Of a DNA stretch of 64,000 nucleotides, positions 26,579-39,000 are shown piece after piece. The translations under genes and the position numbers were made by a program. Source of the DNA: Acridotheres tristis (Eukaryota > Chordata > Aves > Passeriformes > Sturnidae); contig CM072889.1 of the NCBI GenBank assembly GCA_037013685.1, forward strand, positions 12,161,976 to 12,225,975. The letters run 5' to 3'. Each line of letters starts with the position of its first letter. The stretch's first letter is position 1. The notes under the pieces are model-generated. The model was not told the origin of the DNA, made no database searches, and saw only the letters and a list, made by a program, of their open reading frames with translations.

Positions 26579-27276
26579 CCTACATTGAAGATCTCACAAG
26601 ATGTGTTGAGCAAAGCAGAAGACTCATTATCGTGTTAACTCCAGACTATGTTCTCAGGAGAGGATGGAGTATTTTTGAGATGGAAAACAGACTCCATAAC
26701 ATGCTAGTCAGTGGAGAAATCAAAGTTATTTTGATTGAGTGTACTGAATTAAAAGGGAAGGTGAATTATCACGAAGTGGAATCATTAAAGCACACCATCA
26801 AACTTCTCTCAGTGGTCAAGTGGAAAGGACCAAAAAGCAGCAAACTGAATTCTAAGTTTTGGAAGCGCCTAGTCTTTGAAATGCCAGGGAAGAAAAAGGA
26901 GGTGGTGTCTCGGCATCAGGTGCTGGATTCTGCGGAGCAGGGCCTCTTTGGGGACCTGCAGACTGTGCCCTCTCTTGCTGTCACAGGCGCTTCTGCCACG
27001 CTGGTGGAGTCGCGGGCGGACGCGGGCGATTTCCAGCAGGCAGACTCTGTGCACATGAGGCACTTCTGCAGAGGCTACGAGTGCGACGTGTCTGCAGCCA
27101 CGCTGCCCATGGCCTCCATCAGCAACCACCACACGTACTGTAACATCCCCCTGACCCTCCTCAACGGGCAGCTACCTCTCAGCCACGCCGCCAAGGACCC
27201 CCAGGAGTTCCACAGGAACACCCCCTTGCTACCTTTGTCGGCCAAGGAGCTCAGCTTCACCAGTGATATCTGGTAG
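26579..27276 (+). CDS. IL1RAPL2: IL1RAPL2 terminal coding exon: TIR C-terminal half and tail
   Basis: The last coding exon is 698 nt including the TAG stop at 27274-27276. After completing Thr it reads YIEDLTRCVEQSRRLIIVLT, then PDYVLRRGWSIFEMENRL and MLVSGEIKVILIECTELKGK. FWKRL is TIR box 3. The remaining roughly 150 residues are the C-terminal extension specific to IL1RAPL1 and IL1RAPL2, with HHTYCNIPLTLLNGQLPL near the end. The final FTSDIW is the IL1RAPL2 ending; IL1RAPL1 ends differently (SSVIW). In IL1RAPL1 the homologous tail binds NCS-1 and PDZ-type partners; for IL1RAPL2 this is inference. The second half of the exon is CpG-rich, unlike the first half. The five window exons together encode about 428 residues, roughly the C-terminal three-fifths of the usual ~690-residue protein. 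Confidence 0.96.
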
Positions 27277-27880
27277 TGACCATCAGGGCTCTTTAGAGAT
27301 GCTTCATGGCCACATGAAGAGACGTCTGTAAAGAACTTTGCCCTACCCACATGGGGTGAGAAAACCTATTCAAAGCAGCAGCACACTTACTTGCTTTTCT
27401 ACTTGAACTTTTTTTGTTTACATTTACAAATTATTGACGAAGGGGGCATTCTTTTGTAACTCAGTAATGTCCTTCCTGTCTTTTAAGGTACATTTTATTG
27501 CTTCTTTAAAAAGGAGGGGGGAGAGAAAAAACGCATCTCGCCACTTCACAGTAGGTTTACAATCTGGGATGGATAAAAGGCCACTGTATACAATCTCCCA
27601 CATCCATACATATTTAAGTAACAGTTATTTGGAATACACAGAAGTTGTTGGGTTTTTCATATAGACTACAGTACAATTTGAAATTCTAATCATGCTACAA
27701 AAATTATTATCTCCTGCACAGACTACGAGGGGTGAGTCATCTTGAAAAGGAAGGAGAGGGAAACCTTCCTGGTAACATTGTCTTGCAAATACTTCTTAGA
27801 AGATGCCCAGCTGAAACAATGCAGACAAAGCTTTATCAATAAAGTGCATAGTAACAGTTACTACAAAATAAATCACCTGC
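27277..27880 (+). other. IL1RAPL2: IL1RAPL2 probable 3' UTR
   Basis: This AT-rich sequence follows the stop codon. Its end is inferred from the first pair of AATAAA hexamers (27838-27843 and 27867-27872); longer 3' UTRs are possible. No other gene is seen. Confidence 0.6.
27838..27872 (+). promoter_or_regulatory. IL1RAPL2: Candidate poly(A) signals of IL1RAPL2
   Basis: Two canonical AATAAA hexamers lie 562 and 591 bp after the stop codon, followed by T/G-rich sequence around 27905-27955. They are the first canonical signals after the stop that I found. A weaker one occurs at about 28830. RNA ends would be needed to choose among them. Confidence 0.5.
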
Positions 27881-29609
27881 TCCCATCAGCATCTCTTCAT
27901 TTTATTATTGAGGCATGTTGTATTCCTAGTCAATGTTTAGCAATGTGGTTTTATTAAACAACTTACTAGAATATTGGAAGATATTTAGGACAATTTTAAA
28001 CAATTTTTCTGTCAGCGATAGATTATTTCACAATTTTTTGCAGATTTTTAATGACTTTTTCCTAACAGTTTAAGTATAAATTTAGCTGTCTATTGGCCAG
28101 TTCATTAATCTGAAATTTCTTAAGATCTAAGATTTGTAGAAAAGTAATTTTATGTAGGATTTTTTTTCCAAAACCAGTAGTTACAATTTGAAATTAACCT
28201 TTTTTTTTGTGAGAACAACAGCAATAGAAAAGAAGTACTACAGCAATATTCAGAGATTAAGTGCTAAATTGCTCCTTATTCAGGTTTACTAGTAAGTCTG
28301 ACTTCCATTGCAGTGATAATCACTGGAAACAGTTTTCTCTGTTGTTTATCTATCTGCTAATTTATGTACCTTTTGAATATGGCAGAGGCAGGAAAAGTGA
28401 TATTTTTAAGCAACTGGCAAGGTCTTGCATTTCACAGTTGTGTGAGTGATCCCATCAATCAAATAGGATCCTGTCATTTAGCTCTCCTGAATGGCATTCC
28501 TGCTGCCGGTGGGTGAGAATTGTTACACAGGTGCTCAGCATCAGGTGCTGCTGCTCAGCAAGTAGCAGAGTGTTTCATGGAGATTTCCACACTCAGCTGG
28601 GTAAGAGCTGCAGAGTCAGGCTATGGAGACAGCAGTATTAAAGGGAAAAAGCTCTAAATAATGAAGGCAAAAGGCAGTTTTGCAGGTTTTGGCATGGCTC
28701 TAATGAAAACACAGCAGACATGAGAGTTTCGTCTCAGTAAGATCTGCAAATTCCCAAAAATATTTTTAAGGCACAGGCAGCCTTGCCTGTGCTTCAGTAT
28801 GTCTTTAGCATTGTTCTCTTTGATTGCATGAATAAAAGTTAGCACTCTGCACTCAGCTGCCTGTGGTTTCATCAGCAAACAAGTTCAGTAAATCCTTGAC
28901 ATTTTGCTGTGGTTCCTAAATTGTACCCTACAGTCAAATGGAAACAAACACTGACCTAAGACTTAAAAGTATCCAGAATTGGCCCAAAGGCTATGAAAAT
29001 GATCTCAAATGTGCAATAATTCATAGAGGTCAGTATTTTTCCATTGCTTCTTTCCCCCGTTCTTTATTCTGTGCCCTCCTTCACCAGTCATTGTCTGTAA
29101 GATTTTTCATTAGGTTCTAACTAATACTTGTTTCTCTCATTTTTTTCTAACATTATTATGCATTTGACACTAACACTGAAAATGGAAATTTAGAAAATAT
29201 ATTAATTTATTACACAGTATAGAACTATAACTTGCTCTTTTGTGAAGTTAAGTTCCAAACATAGGTGTTTAATAGATGTATTTTTCTACTGAGAAAGAAA
29301 GCGATTTTACCTCCATTATAAATATATGTATTTCAACTTCCTCCCAAAAATTTACAAAATTTGCACTGTTTTATAAGTGTTACAGACTGTGTTTACACTG
29401 GCTATGTTCTTTAATGCAAAGTGTAATTAAAAAAAAAACAGAAAAAAATCCTACATGAAAACCCTGCATGAAAAGAGCTGCATATGTTTAAATGAAAAGC
29501 TGTACTTTTCATTATTTTCCTTCCCACATTACTCTAGAATCTGATTAATTCACATAGAATGTTCAGTGAGATTTTAAACCTGCTAGTTCTGTATTAAGCA
29601 TGCAAACTC

Positions 29610-29641
29610 AAAAAAAAAAAAAGAAAAGAAAAGAAAAAAAA
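29610..29641. repeat. A-rich (AAAAG)n tract
   Basis: This is a 32-bp run of A with three interrupting G residues in AAAAG register. It is simple sequence. Confidence 0.85.
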
Positions 29642-30008
29642 CATATGCAGGATTGTCTGCTTCTTTTATTTACAAGGATTTAATACTGGTAACAAGTTCA
29701 TTTACCCGATGATGATATGTCTCAGAGCAGTAGTTGCTCTAAAGCAAAATGCACTCATGTTTGTATTGAGGAAACATGAAAAGAACAGGTTTTCAGTCAT
29801 TTTGCAAAAGCACATTGAGTGTCTGTGTATCAATATCTTTTAGTTAGAGATGCCAAGTCACAATCTGCTTTAAGATTTCTGAGTGTGTATTGAGTACCAG
29901 GACAATATAAACATGAATCAGACCTGCCTGTACCCCTCTGCTTTTAGTGTGGGGGTGGGGACCTGAGCTCGGGGGCCTCTTGTTGACTCAGTTTTGTGTG
30001 ATGCCAGT

Positions 30009-30480
30009 ACAGAATCCTAGAATTGTTTAGGTTGGGAAAAATCTCTAAAATGGTCGACTCCAACCATTAACCCAGCTCTGCCAAGCCCCCCACTGACCCA
30101 TGTCCCCAGGTGCCACAGCCACATATTTTTTATACACTTCCAGGGTTGACAACTCTACCACTTGCCTGGGCAGCCTGTGCCACTGCTTGACAACCCTTTC
30201 AGTGAATAATTTTTTTCCTAATCCAGTCTAAGCCTTCTGTAGCACAACTTGAGGCCATTTCTTCATGTCCTGTTGCTTGTTACTTGGCAGAAGAGACTGA
30301 GCCACACCTGGCTATGCCCTCCTTTTGTGGAGTTGTAGAGAGTGAGAAGGTCAGGTCCCCTCTGAGCCTTCCTTTCTCCAGGCTGAGCCCCCCCAGCTCC
30401 CCCAGCTGCTCCTCATCAGATTGTGCTCAGACCTTTCCACAGCTCTTTGTCCTTCTCTGGACACCCTCGAGCCCCTCCAT
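30009..30480 (-). mobile_element. CR1 LINE fragment, minus orientation
   Basis: This is the 3' end of a CR1 element on the minus strand. The left edge has the 3'-terminal repeat remnant (CAGAATCCTAGAATTG) and the GGTTGGGAAAA block. Further right are the conserved CR1 segments around TTTCTCCAGGCTGAG and CTTCTCTGGACACC. Similarity fades near 30480, consistent with 5' truncation. The minus-strand open frame at 30351-30620 lies mostly within it and is not a host gene. Confidence 0.9.
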
Positions 30481-33400
30481 GACATGCAAGAGGCCAAGTC
30501 TTCCCACAGGTAGCACTTAAAGGTCTGGAAAATCACTGTCAAACAGTGAAATGCATCCATCCATGGGATTTGGGTGGCACAGGAGCCATGAGCTTGTCCC
30601 ACTGTGGGAATCACCTCCATAGCAGCCCTCCAGTGACAGCAGTGACAGCTGGCTCAGGGTCTTAGTGGCAAAAATGTCCCAGCTCATTCATATGAAATTC
30701 ATCAGCTGAAGTAGAAGGGGATATGGGCATTCTGTGTCTGCCCTGTCTCACCAAAGCCATAGTGGCTTTATCAGCTGGATTTATCAGGGGAGAGGCCAGG
30801 AGACCACCCTGACTGTGCAGCCTCACCACCCCCAGCTTATCAGGCTATGCCTTGCCCAGTGACAAAAATCACCAGCAGCAAATGTCCTTATTGCAACCAT
30901 GGGGACTTCTGGTTTGAGGCACATTCGTCTTAAAGATGGTTTATGAGAATATTTGGAAGATACTGCTTTTACCTTTGTGTGTGATGTACTTCAGAGGCAG
31001 TTGTGGTTTAAAGATTGTCTATAAAATGAGCCAGAGGTTGGAAGCCTATCCAGTGCTACAGATTTGATGCTCCTAAAGAATGTTCAGCAAGAAAACAGGG
31101 TAATTTATTTAAATTTTAAATTAAGTAACACAGTGAATATTGAGATTTCTTGGGGGCTATGTGCTGGGCTGGTATTTTAATAATATTCCTTTTTCTAGAC
31201 AGTAGATGAGAAGCCTCTGTAACGATATTGCCATACTCTGGCACCAGGTCTGCTCCAAAACCCATTCAAGTGAAGAGAAGGAGTTCCATCAAGTCCAGCA
31301 GACTTTGGATAAGGCCATAATACCGTATGCTAACTGTGTACAGAGGAATACAAAAAAAGAGAGAGAGAGAGAAGGCAAGAGACTAAGAAGCATTTGCTTA
31401 TTTATTCTGTCTAAAATGAAGCTTATTTTTGTCCCTGTTTGGTGTGGATATGCTCCAGGACCGTCCAGCCTTGGGAAAGGAATTTTGTTCATTCTTTGTT
31501 ATAAACAAGATAAGAACTTGGGAATAAATAACAGATACTTTTACAAAAAAAAAAAAAATCATTATTTATAAGGGCCTCTGCTCTCAGTAGTTCCTTTGAC
31601 TCAACAGGCTCTCTCTGTTCATCTAAATGCATAAGCACATACTTAAATTCCCCTTAATTCAGTGAGAAGCAGTTTGCTGAGCAGGGGCTGCAAGGGCAGT
31701 TCAGTGCCACAAATCTCAGCACTCAGCAGCCTGCAGAGCTGAGCCCTGCTGGAGAGCTCCAAGCAGCTTCCCCAGCGTCTGTCCGTGAGCCGAGGTGGAA
31801 GGAGCTGTCACAGGAGGGAAAGCCTTCAGTGCCCCTCGGCCTGGCAGTGACACCACCCTGGGAGCTCCTCGTGGATGGGGGAGCAGTGGGGTTTGCATTG
31901 TGTCCCAGCCGGGCAACTGGGAGCTCATCCCATGGGAATGCTCGGTCAGAAATCCTGTCTGCAGGACACCTCCACATCTGTGCAGCAGCTTGTGCATCCT
32001 CTCTTGTGCACCCTTTGAGGTTCCTGCTGGGGCTGCAGAGTTTCTGAGACTCTTAAGAAAAAGATGGAGAATGTGAAGAAGGCAGAGGAAGAAGAGAGCA
32101 GTCGGAGTCCAAGGGTTTTTCTAGGCAGAAACACTGAGTGGAAAAGGGGAATGGCAGCTCTTGTATGAATGCATCTTGTTTTTCCACTCTTCAGTGGACA
32201 CTGTGAGAAGTTCCCCAGAAAGTTGTCATTTCTTGCCAGCCCACTTGCTTCAGAACCCTTGTCTTGATAATTTTAAAATTAAAATTTCAGTTTTAGTTTG
32301 GAGGGGAATATCTTGGTTTCATCCATAGGGAACAAAACAAAAACAAACAAAAAAAATCTACATCTTTATAAAGGTGGGAAAATTCCCCACAAAATAAAAC
32401 TTCACATTTCCTGCAGTCCCACAGGTTTTCAACTGGCATGTCATGCCAGAAGTGTTTCCTTGCCCAGGCCCAAAGGAAAATTGGTATGTGAACAGTGCAA
32501 TTATACTGATTTAACATTATCAATATTGTTCTATTTGTTTATAAAATAATGAAAAATAGAGAAATGTACCTTCCTCTACTGTCTTGGAAAGTACATTTAA
32601 GGTTTTGAAATGTCATAAATAACCTTGATTGAAACAGTTCCAATTTAGCAGCAGTTAGCCCAGCAAATGTTAAAAAATATGACATTTTAGAATATTTGGT
32701 TAGAGGAAGCAAGCAGAATTTGAAAATTGAAAGTAATGGCATGATACATTCTTGCAAACACAAAGAACAGTGTTCGGAAATATATTTTGCTTCTCTAAAG
32801 AAAGGACCTGCAGCATTTGTGTTGCTGAGGGAAGGACAGTTTTGCAATGCTTGCCACAAGAACCCTTTTGATCATATCAGTGCCACTGGAGAAATTCAGA
32901 GGTTAATAAGGCTGGTCCATAAGGTATAAAACAATGTTGAAAAAAAAGGAAACAAAGTAAAAGTTACCAATCTTTGCCAGGATATTTGTCATATAAATAT
33001 AAAACATCAGCACTGCCAATAGAAGCAGAATATGACCTGTCAGCATTTTCTCTTCTTTGCAATATTATTGTATAGCTACAGACTAAGCAGTAAAGCAAAT
33101 AAATAATAATAATAAAAATACAGTTTGTCAAGCTGAGCCAGATTCTCACGGTAGGTATTCTGTAAACTCCTCTGATTCACTTTGGTAAAGTGTAATTGGC
33201 TTTACAAGGTTTTAAGGGCTTTCTTCTCCTCAGGACAAACACAAAGACAGAACGATGTATTTTGTATTAGATGAGTTTTGCAATGTCTAAGACTGTAAAC
33301 TAACTCCTTTGTGCACAGCAGTGGGTGGCAAATGTCTGCCTGGCTGTGAGTATCCACTGTGGAAATTCAAAGTGATTTGCTGGAGTGGGAGCACCAACAG

Positions 33401-35991
33401 CTGCTGCTACACCTCTCGGAGCAGGTGGAGCAACAGGGCTACATTTGAGGGCAGTGGGGTACCCACCATGCTCAGCATGGCAAGGTGGGCTCAAGAATTT
33501 GGCTGGAGAATAGAGCACCAGTTCAGTCTGTGCTCACACTGGATAGAGGGATTTGGAAATCTCTGGTGCCCTCTTTTAATGGAGAAATACAGTCAAGCCA
33601 AGGCGAGAATGAAAATTGTCAAAGGAAGAATGTGCACCTAATTTCTTTCTAAATCAAACTTATTTGGGATTCAGAGCATGCCTTGGGATTTATGATGTGG
33701 AGGAGAGAATTAGTAATTCTTATGCAGCGAGCACAAGGGGTTTTGCTTTTGCTACCAAGACATAAGAGAAATCCAGACCCTAGCGTGGCCTAGACTTAAT
33801 GTAAATTAGCCTCTTATGAGGTGACTCAAGAAGAGAGAGTCTAATGAGAAGTGAAGAAGCTTTCAAAGCACACTATACTCTAATCAGCTCGTGTGTGAGG
33901 CTGAAAGGTAATTTCTGTCAGCATTTTGAAGGGAGTGTTTAATACTTAGTCCCCAAATAACATTAGAGACTCCATGTTCTGTATAGGCTGCACACAGAGA
34001 ATTAACATCCCTTCCACAGATTATAACAACCTTTAAAACCCTTAACAACTCTTTGATTAAAGGATATCAAAGGCTTTGTGATCATGAAACAATCAATCTA
34101 ACACCTAACTCCTCTGGGGAAGTATTTTCATCTACCCTTTAGCAAATGAAAAATAGGGTTTAAAACCCTTTTACCAAGATCCTACCAAAAAACCAAAGGC
34201 AGAGTTTAGGCTGTGCTCACAGTCCCAGTCTGGAGTTCTGACCAACAGATAATATTCCCTGGACTGGACTGGTAACTCCAGGGCAAATTGCCTCATCCTG
34301 GCTCTGTGGCCACATCATCTCGACCAACAGAAGAAGTTTGTTGCAGCCTGTGTGAACAATCTCTGGGTGTGCCCAGAGGGGCCAGGGTGGGGCTGGTTTG
34401 GGGGAACAGCAGAGCTCTCCCGAGAGAATCCTGAGGCTTCTGTGTGGGATCAGCAGCTCACTGCAGGGAGGAGAAAAGACAGAAGCTGATCATGGGCACT
34501 GAAGTGACTTTGGAAGGATGGAGGCTGATGGGATGACAGGAATTCTGTGCACTGTAGCAAATTATTGAGAAGACAGCAGGGAAAAACACTGAACTGATAC
34601 ATAATTTCTACCTGACAACCAGCCTGAACCCGTATTAGAGCTCTTACGCTGCCAAGCTCAAGGAAAGTTTGATGAAGTTCAAACTCCATTGCTTTCACCC
34701 ATCAACACAATGAACAGAAGAAGCATCTGGGGTGTAACAGTGACAATCTGCAAGGAAGGCTTTAACCCAGGGCCAGAAATTTCAGTTACCCTCAACCTGC
34801 CCAGACCAAGGCAGGTGTAGGTACATGTTAGATAATTCATAGCAGCCCCTTTATTGTGGAACAAAAGTGAGCGGCCTGAGACAACAAAAAAGGAAGATGT
34901 TCATGAACTTTCTGGACCTGGCCTGTCCTTGGCAGACTGCCTAGATGTGAAATACGAGCAGGAGTGCTCTGTGAAAAGGGTGACATGGCAGAAGCAGCCG
35001 GGCTGGGTGAGTGTATCCAAGAGATGCTACAGAACAGCAGTTCAGGGCAGAGAGGGGCAGGAGCTGACATGAGGGGAAGGAGCCCACCACCACTGTCCAG
35101 CAGACCTGCCCATGCTGGCAGCATGTGTAGGCCATAGGTTCTGCTTGGACACGATGGCAGCAGCATCTTGTGATCGTTGCAGCCTGCTCTAAAAATCACA
35201 AAAAGGTTTTTAAAGCTATTTATACCAAATTTCTGAGCTCCTCAGGGTATAAATCCTATGCAAACAGCTCTGCCCTCAGGAAACAGGCTAATAAGGGACT
35301 AATAAAGGAAACAATAACAATAGTCATTAATTCAGCAATTTGTTTTAAATCCCTTTCTTAAACCATTAACTATATCTTAAACATTCATCATCTTACTTGT
35401 TTTAAACATATTGAAGTCTAGGGAGAGGGTGTGAGAATAGCATTGCACAGAGCAGGAAGTGTTTTATGTGCCACGTAAAGCTGGTCACAGTCATTTAGAT
35501 TAAGAGGGAGATGAGACATTAGGTCTGGGACACCACTTGCAAGGTCTGGGTACCACTTGTGATGTCTGGGTGCTGCTGGCCGTGGGAGGAAGGGAGGATG
35601 AGCAGACCCTGCAGGGCAGCAGGGCAGAGCTGGCACCACAGGCACTGGGATGGGACAGAGGGCTGGGGCAGCACAGCCCAGTGGGCAGAGACCCCCAGTG
35701 CCCTGTGGGCAGCTGAGCATCACAGCTGAAAAGATCCAGAGTCAGCAAAAGAGAGGCAGCCCATGACAAGGCCTTCTCTTGCAAAATACAGCAACGTAAC
35801 CTTTGAGCTGCTAATCATTTTTCCTTTCTGGCAGCCAAGCAAACATTACGAAAGAGTAATTCTCAGCATCCACTGTACCCCGAGGGTTAAACATGTGTAA
35901 GAAGTGATCCAGATAGAGAGCTGGCAGCATCTGCTTCCCCTTTACTGTGTGGAGAGCTCTTCTGAGACTTGAGGAATGATGGGAGGAGTTG

Positions 35992-36074
35992 TCTTTTTTT
36001 CTTTCTTTCTTTCTTTCTTTTTGTCTTTTCTTTTTTTGTCTTTTTTTCCTTTTTCTTTTTTTTTTTTTTTTTTT
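35992..36074. repeat. Pyrimidine tract, (CTTT)n followed by poly-T
   Basis: About five CTTT units are followed by irregular T/C sequence and a 24-base T run. The minus-strand open frames across it read as Lys/Arg-rich low complexity. Confidence 0.92.
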
Positions 36075-39000
36075 GAGAAATAAGGTCATGGAAATTGTCA
36101 GAGGAGTATATGGAGCGATTATAGCAAAAGCACAGAAGTCTCTTAGAGAAACTTCCTGACTTTAAAAGCCTGATTCTTGTTATTTTACAGTAAGATTGTA
36201 AAACGCAAATTCTCTCCAAGAGAGCCAGGGAAGGTGTAGTGGTTTGACAGAAGTTGAGGTGGGAGTGGGCAGAAGGGCACAGTGTGTGAGGGGTGGCACA
36301 GGGATGTCCTTCTGGGGCCAGCATCCAGGGCACGGGGCTTCAGGAGCTGTCACTGTCCCTTCCACAGAAGGAGGTGCAACTGCATTTCAATAAACCTCAT
36401 GACAGAGTCTGATTTCTAATGCTCACTCCCCCTGAGCCAGCAAAAAGCCACAGGAATAGCACTGGAGGCAAAGCTGCAATGTAAGAGTGGCTGAAGTACC
36501 ACCAGGTAACCTAGCCAGGGCAGTTTAACTTGCAGCAAGTTTTTACTTTCTTTAATAGTATTTAAAAACTGTGGTGTGGAAGCAGTGTTTTCCCAAAGTA
36601 GCTGAAGCAGAACAACCTCACATAATCATCAGCCTCGGTGTGTCCCCATGGCTTTGCCTGGCACCACTGGGAATGAGACTTTCCCCTGGGCTGACCTCCC
36701 TGCCCCGGCCCACGGTGCTTTTTCCCAGGTTCACCATGTGCTGGGCTATCCCTGCTGATCCCCTCAACCCCCCTGCACTGACACTGTTTCCCTGACAAAA
36801 CATTTCCGTGTTTAACCAGTACTTTGCACTGAGCCACATGAGCAATTCCCTGGCTTTGAGAAGGGAAAAGTTCCTCATGGGCAACTTGAAATGCAGCACT
36901 GAGGCAGTGAGGCTGATTGTAACAGTTAGAAATTACATTTTATGGTATTTGGTTAATTCAGAAGCTTACCAGCTAACATCAAGAAATCAGACTTTAATGA
37001 TCAGCCCCTGGCCTCAGCTTGGGTGTTTTCCTTATGGAATGAAATTAGTTCAATGTCCATGTGAGCAGGGAGACACCAACAATTAGATTTGTTAGAAACG
37101 AACATTTCTTAAACTTTGCTGTCTTCCCTGCAGACTGTGGAGGAAGTGACTAACTCCTGAGCAGGCAGCCATGGACCTGGTGAGAGATTTCAGGTATGTG
37201 TTGGAAGGTAAAATATGTGCTGGTGCCTGTTAGTCAAGCACTAATCAGCACTACATCTAAGAAAGACTTCCCCAGGGAAATCATAGACTGCTAATTTGGA
37301 GGGAAGAAACAGTGCAGATTTTTTCTACTAAGATGATAAAATAAAGGTCTCCAGCTGAGATACCCATTTGGGGAGATGAATGATAATTTGCCAGGACAGG
37401 GGGTAGCTGAAATTAATAATGATATTCTGCTGTAATTTGTACTGTTCAAAAAACAGAGTCAAATCAGTGTAGTCTCTAGGGATCTGTACCTGATTTCTCT
37501 GAATGAGAATTTGTTCCATTAATCTGGGTGGCTTAAAAGGAAGGCTGTAATGACACTGAGCACTGGGCTTCTGTTGGTCCAATGGTCTCTATCAAGGACA
37601 AAAAAAGACCTGTGAGTTACAGGGTCTGTGCTTTTGTAACTAGATTAGTTAATGTGATGTGGCTTGGCAGAACTTTTGATTCCCTCTAACATGGAGGGAA
37701 ATTACCAGAAGCATTTTCAGTTTGCCAGCTGCAGTACAAAACCACACTCATCCTCTTCCCCAGTTTTGCATGTGTAGGTCATCAAGTACTGCACCAAATT
37801 TTAAGAAGTGAGCTTCCCACTCAAACCAACCAAATCTTCCCAGAGTCAGCTGTGCTGTAAAAGACCACAAAAGTCACAGAAGCCAGAATTGTCCCTCCTG
37901 ACCTAAAGGGCAGCCAGATCTCACTTATCCTTCTCTTAGCTTGTGCCTCTGCAAAGAGCCTCAGCACATCTGACTGCAGAGTCACCCCAGAGCTGGGCCC
38001 TGTGAGCCCTCCCTGCCACCCTCAGGTTCCTGTCTCAGAGCTGGAAAGGCAAAACTGCAGAAAATGCTCTCAAAAGGTTAAAAATAAAAATGCAATAGAA
38101 ATTCTGGCCAAGGAAGGATCAGCCCTGGAAGCTTTCTTATTCTCAGTTTGAGCTTGGACATGTGGAAAAAATAACAGTCATGAAAAGACTCACAGGCTCT
38201 CCCAGTACAGATGAACAATAAACAATACAAAGGCATAGAGAAAAATAATAGATAAATTTTTATTATTCTCTGAGTAGTTGTAACATGGAAATTAGGACAG
38301 GATAACAGGCAATTTAATGCCAGCATATGCATTGGAAAATTGGAGGTGGCCACAAAGGGGATTAAATATGACTGGAGAAACAGCCAGCAATGGTATGGGA
38401 GAATAACCAAAATAAGCGAAAAGGAGAAACGGAATGAGGATAAACACTACCAACCTTTGCCACACTGTTCACAGAAATGTCAAGGGAAAACCCAAACCCA
38501 TACAGCCACACACAAGTAAAGCAAATTTTCAGCCTGAGCAGGAGGACATGCCTGGACAAGAAAGAAAATCGATCTCTGTGGGGTGACCTAAATCTGGCAA
38601 AAGGAACAAAAGGGTTCAAGTATTTCAGAGTTAAACTGAAAGTTTTCTGGTTGGTTTTTTCTGTAGGTTTAATTTTTTTTTCATATTGATCAGAGAAAAA
38701 ACAGGAAAAAGAATAGAAGTGGTACTGCTGCTTCAAAGCAAGAGATGGTACAAAGCATGTGGCTCAGAGGAGGTGTGTGAGCACCCACAGCGTGTGCAAG
38801 TCTGTTCACAGCCAGCCTGTGGAGCCTGGTTTGACACAACAGATTAAAGAAGGGAAGGTGCTGAGCACATGGGTGTTAATCCACACCAGGAAAGCCCACA
38901 GGACAGCCAGGCTGCAGAGACAACCCCCACTGTGTCCTAAATAGCTCAGCACAGCCAAGGCCAAGGGGAGCAGTGCTGAGGTGGCTAAAACCACCCCAAA

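Noticed and set aside
36236..36260. LTR-like start TGTAGTGGTTTGAC
   Set aside because: The following sequence does not match an LTR I recognise and no matching end is seen.
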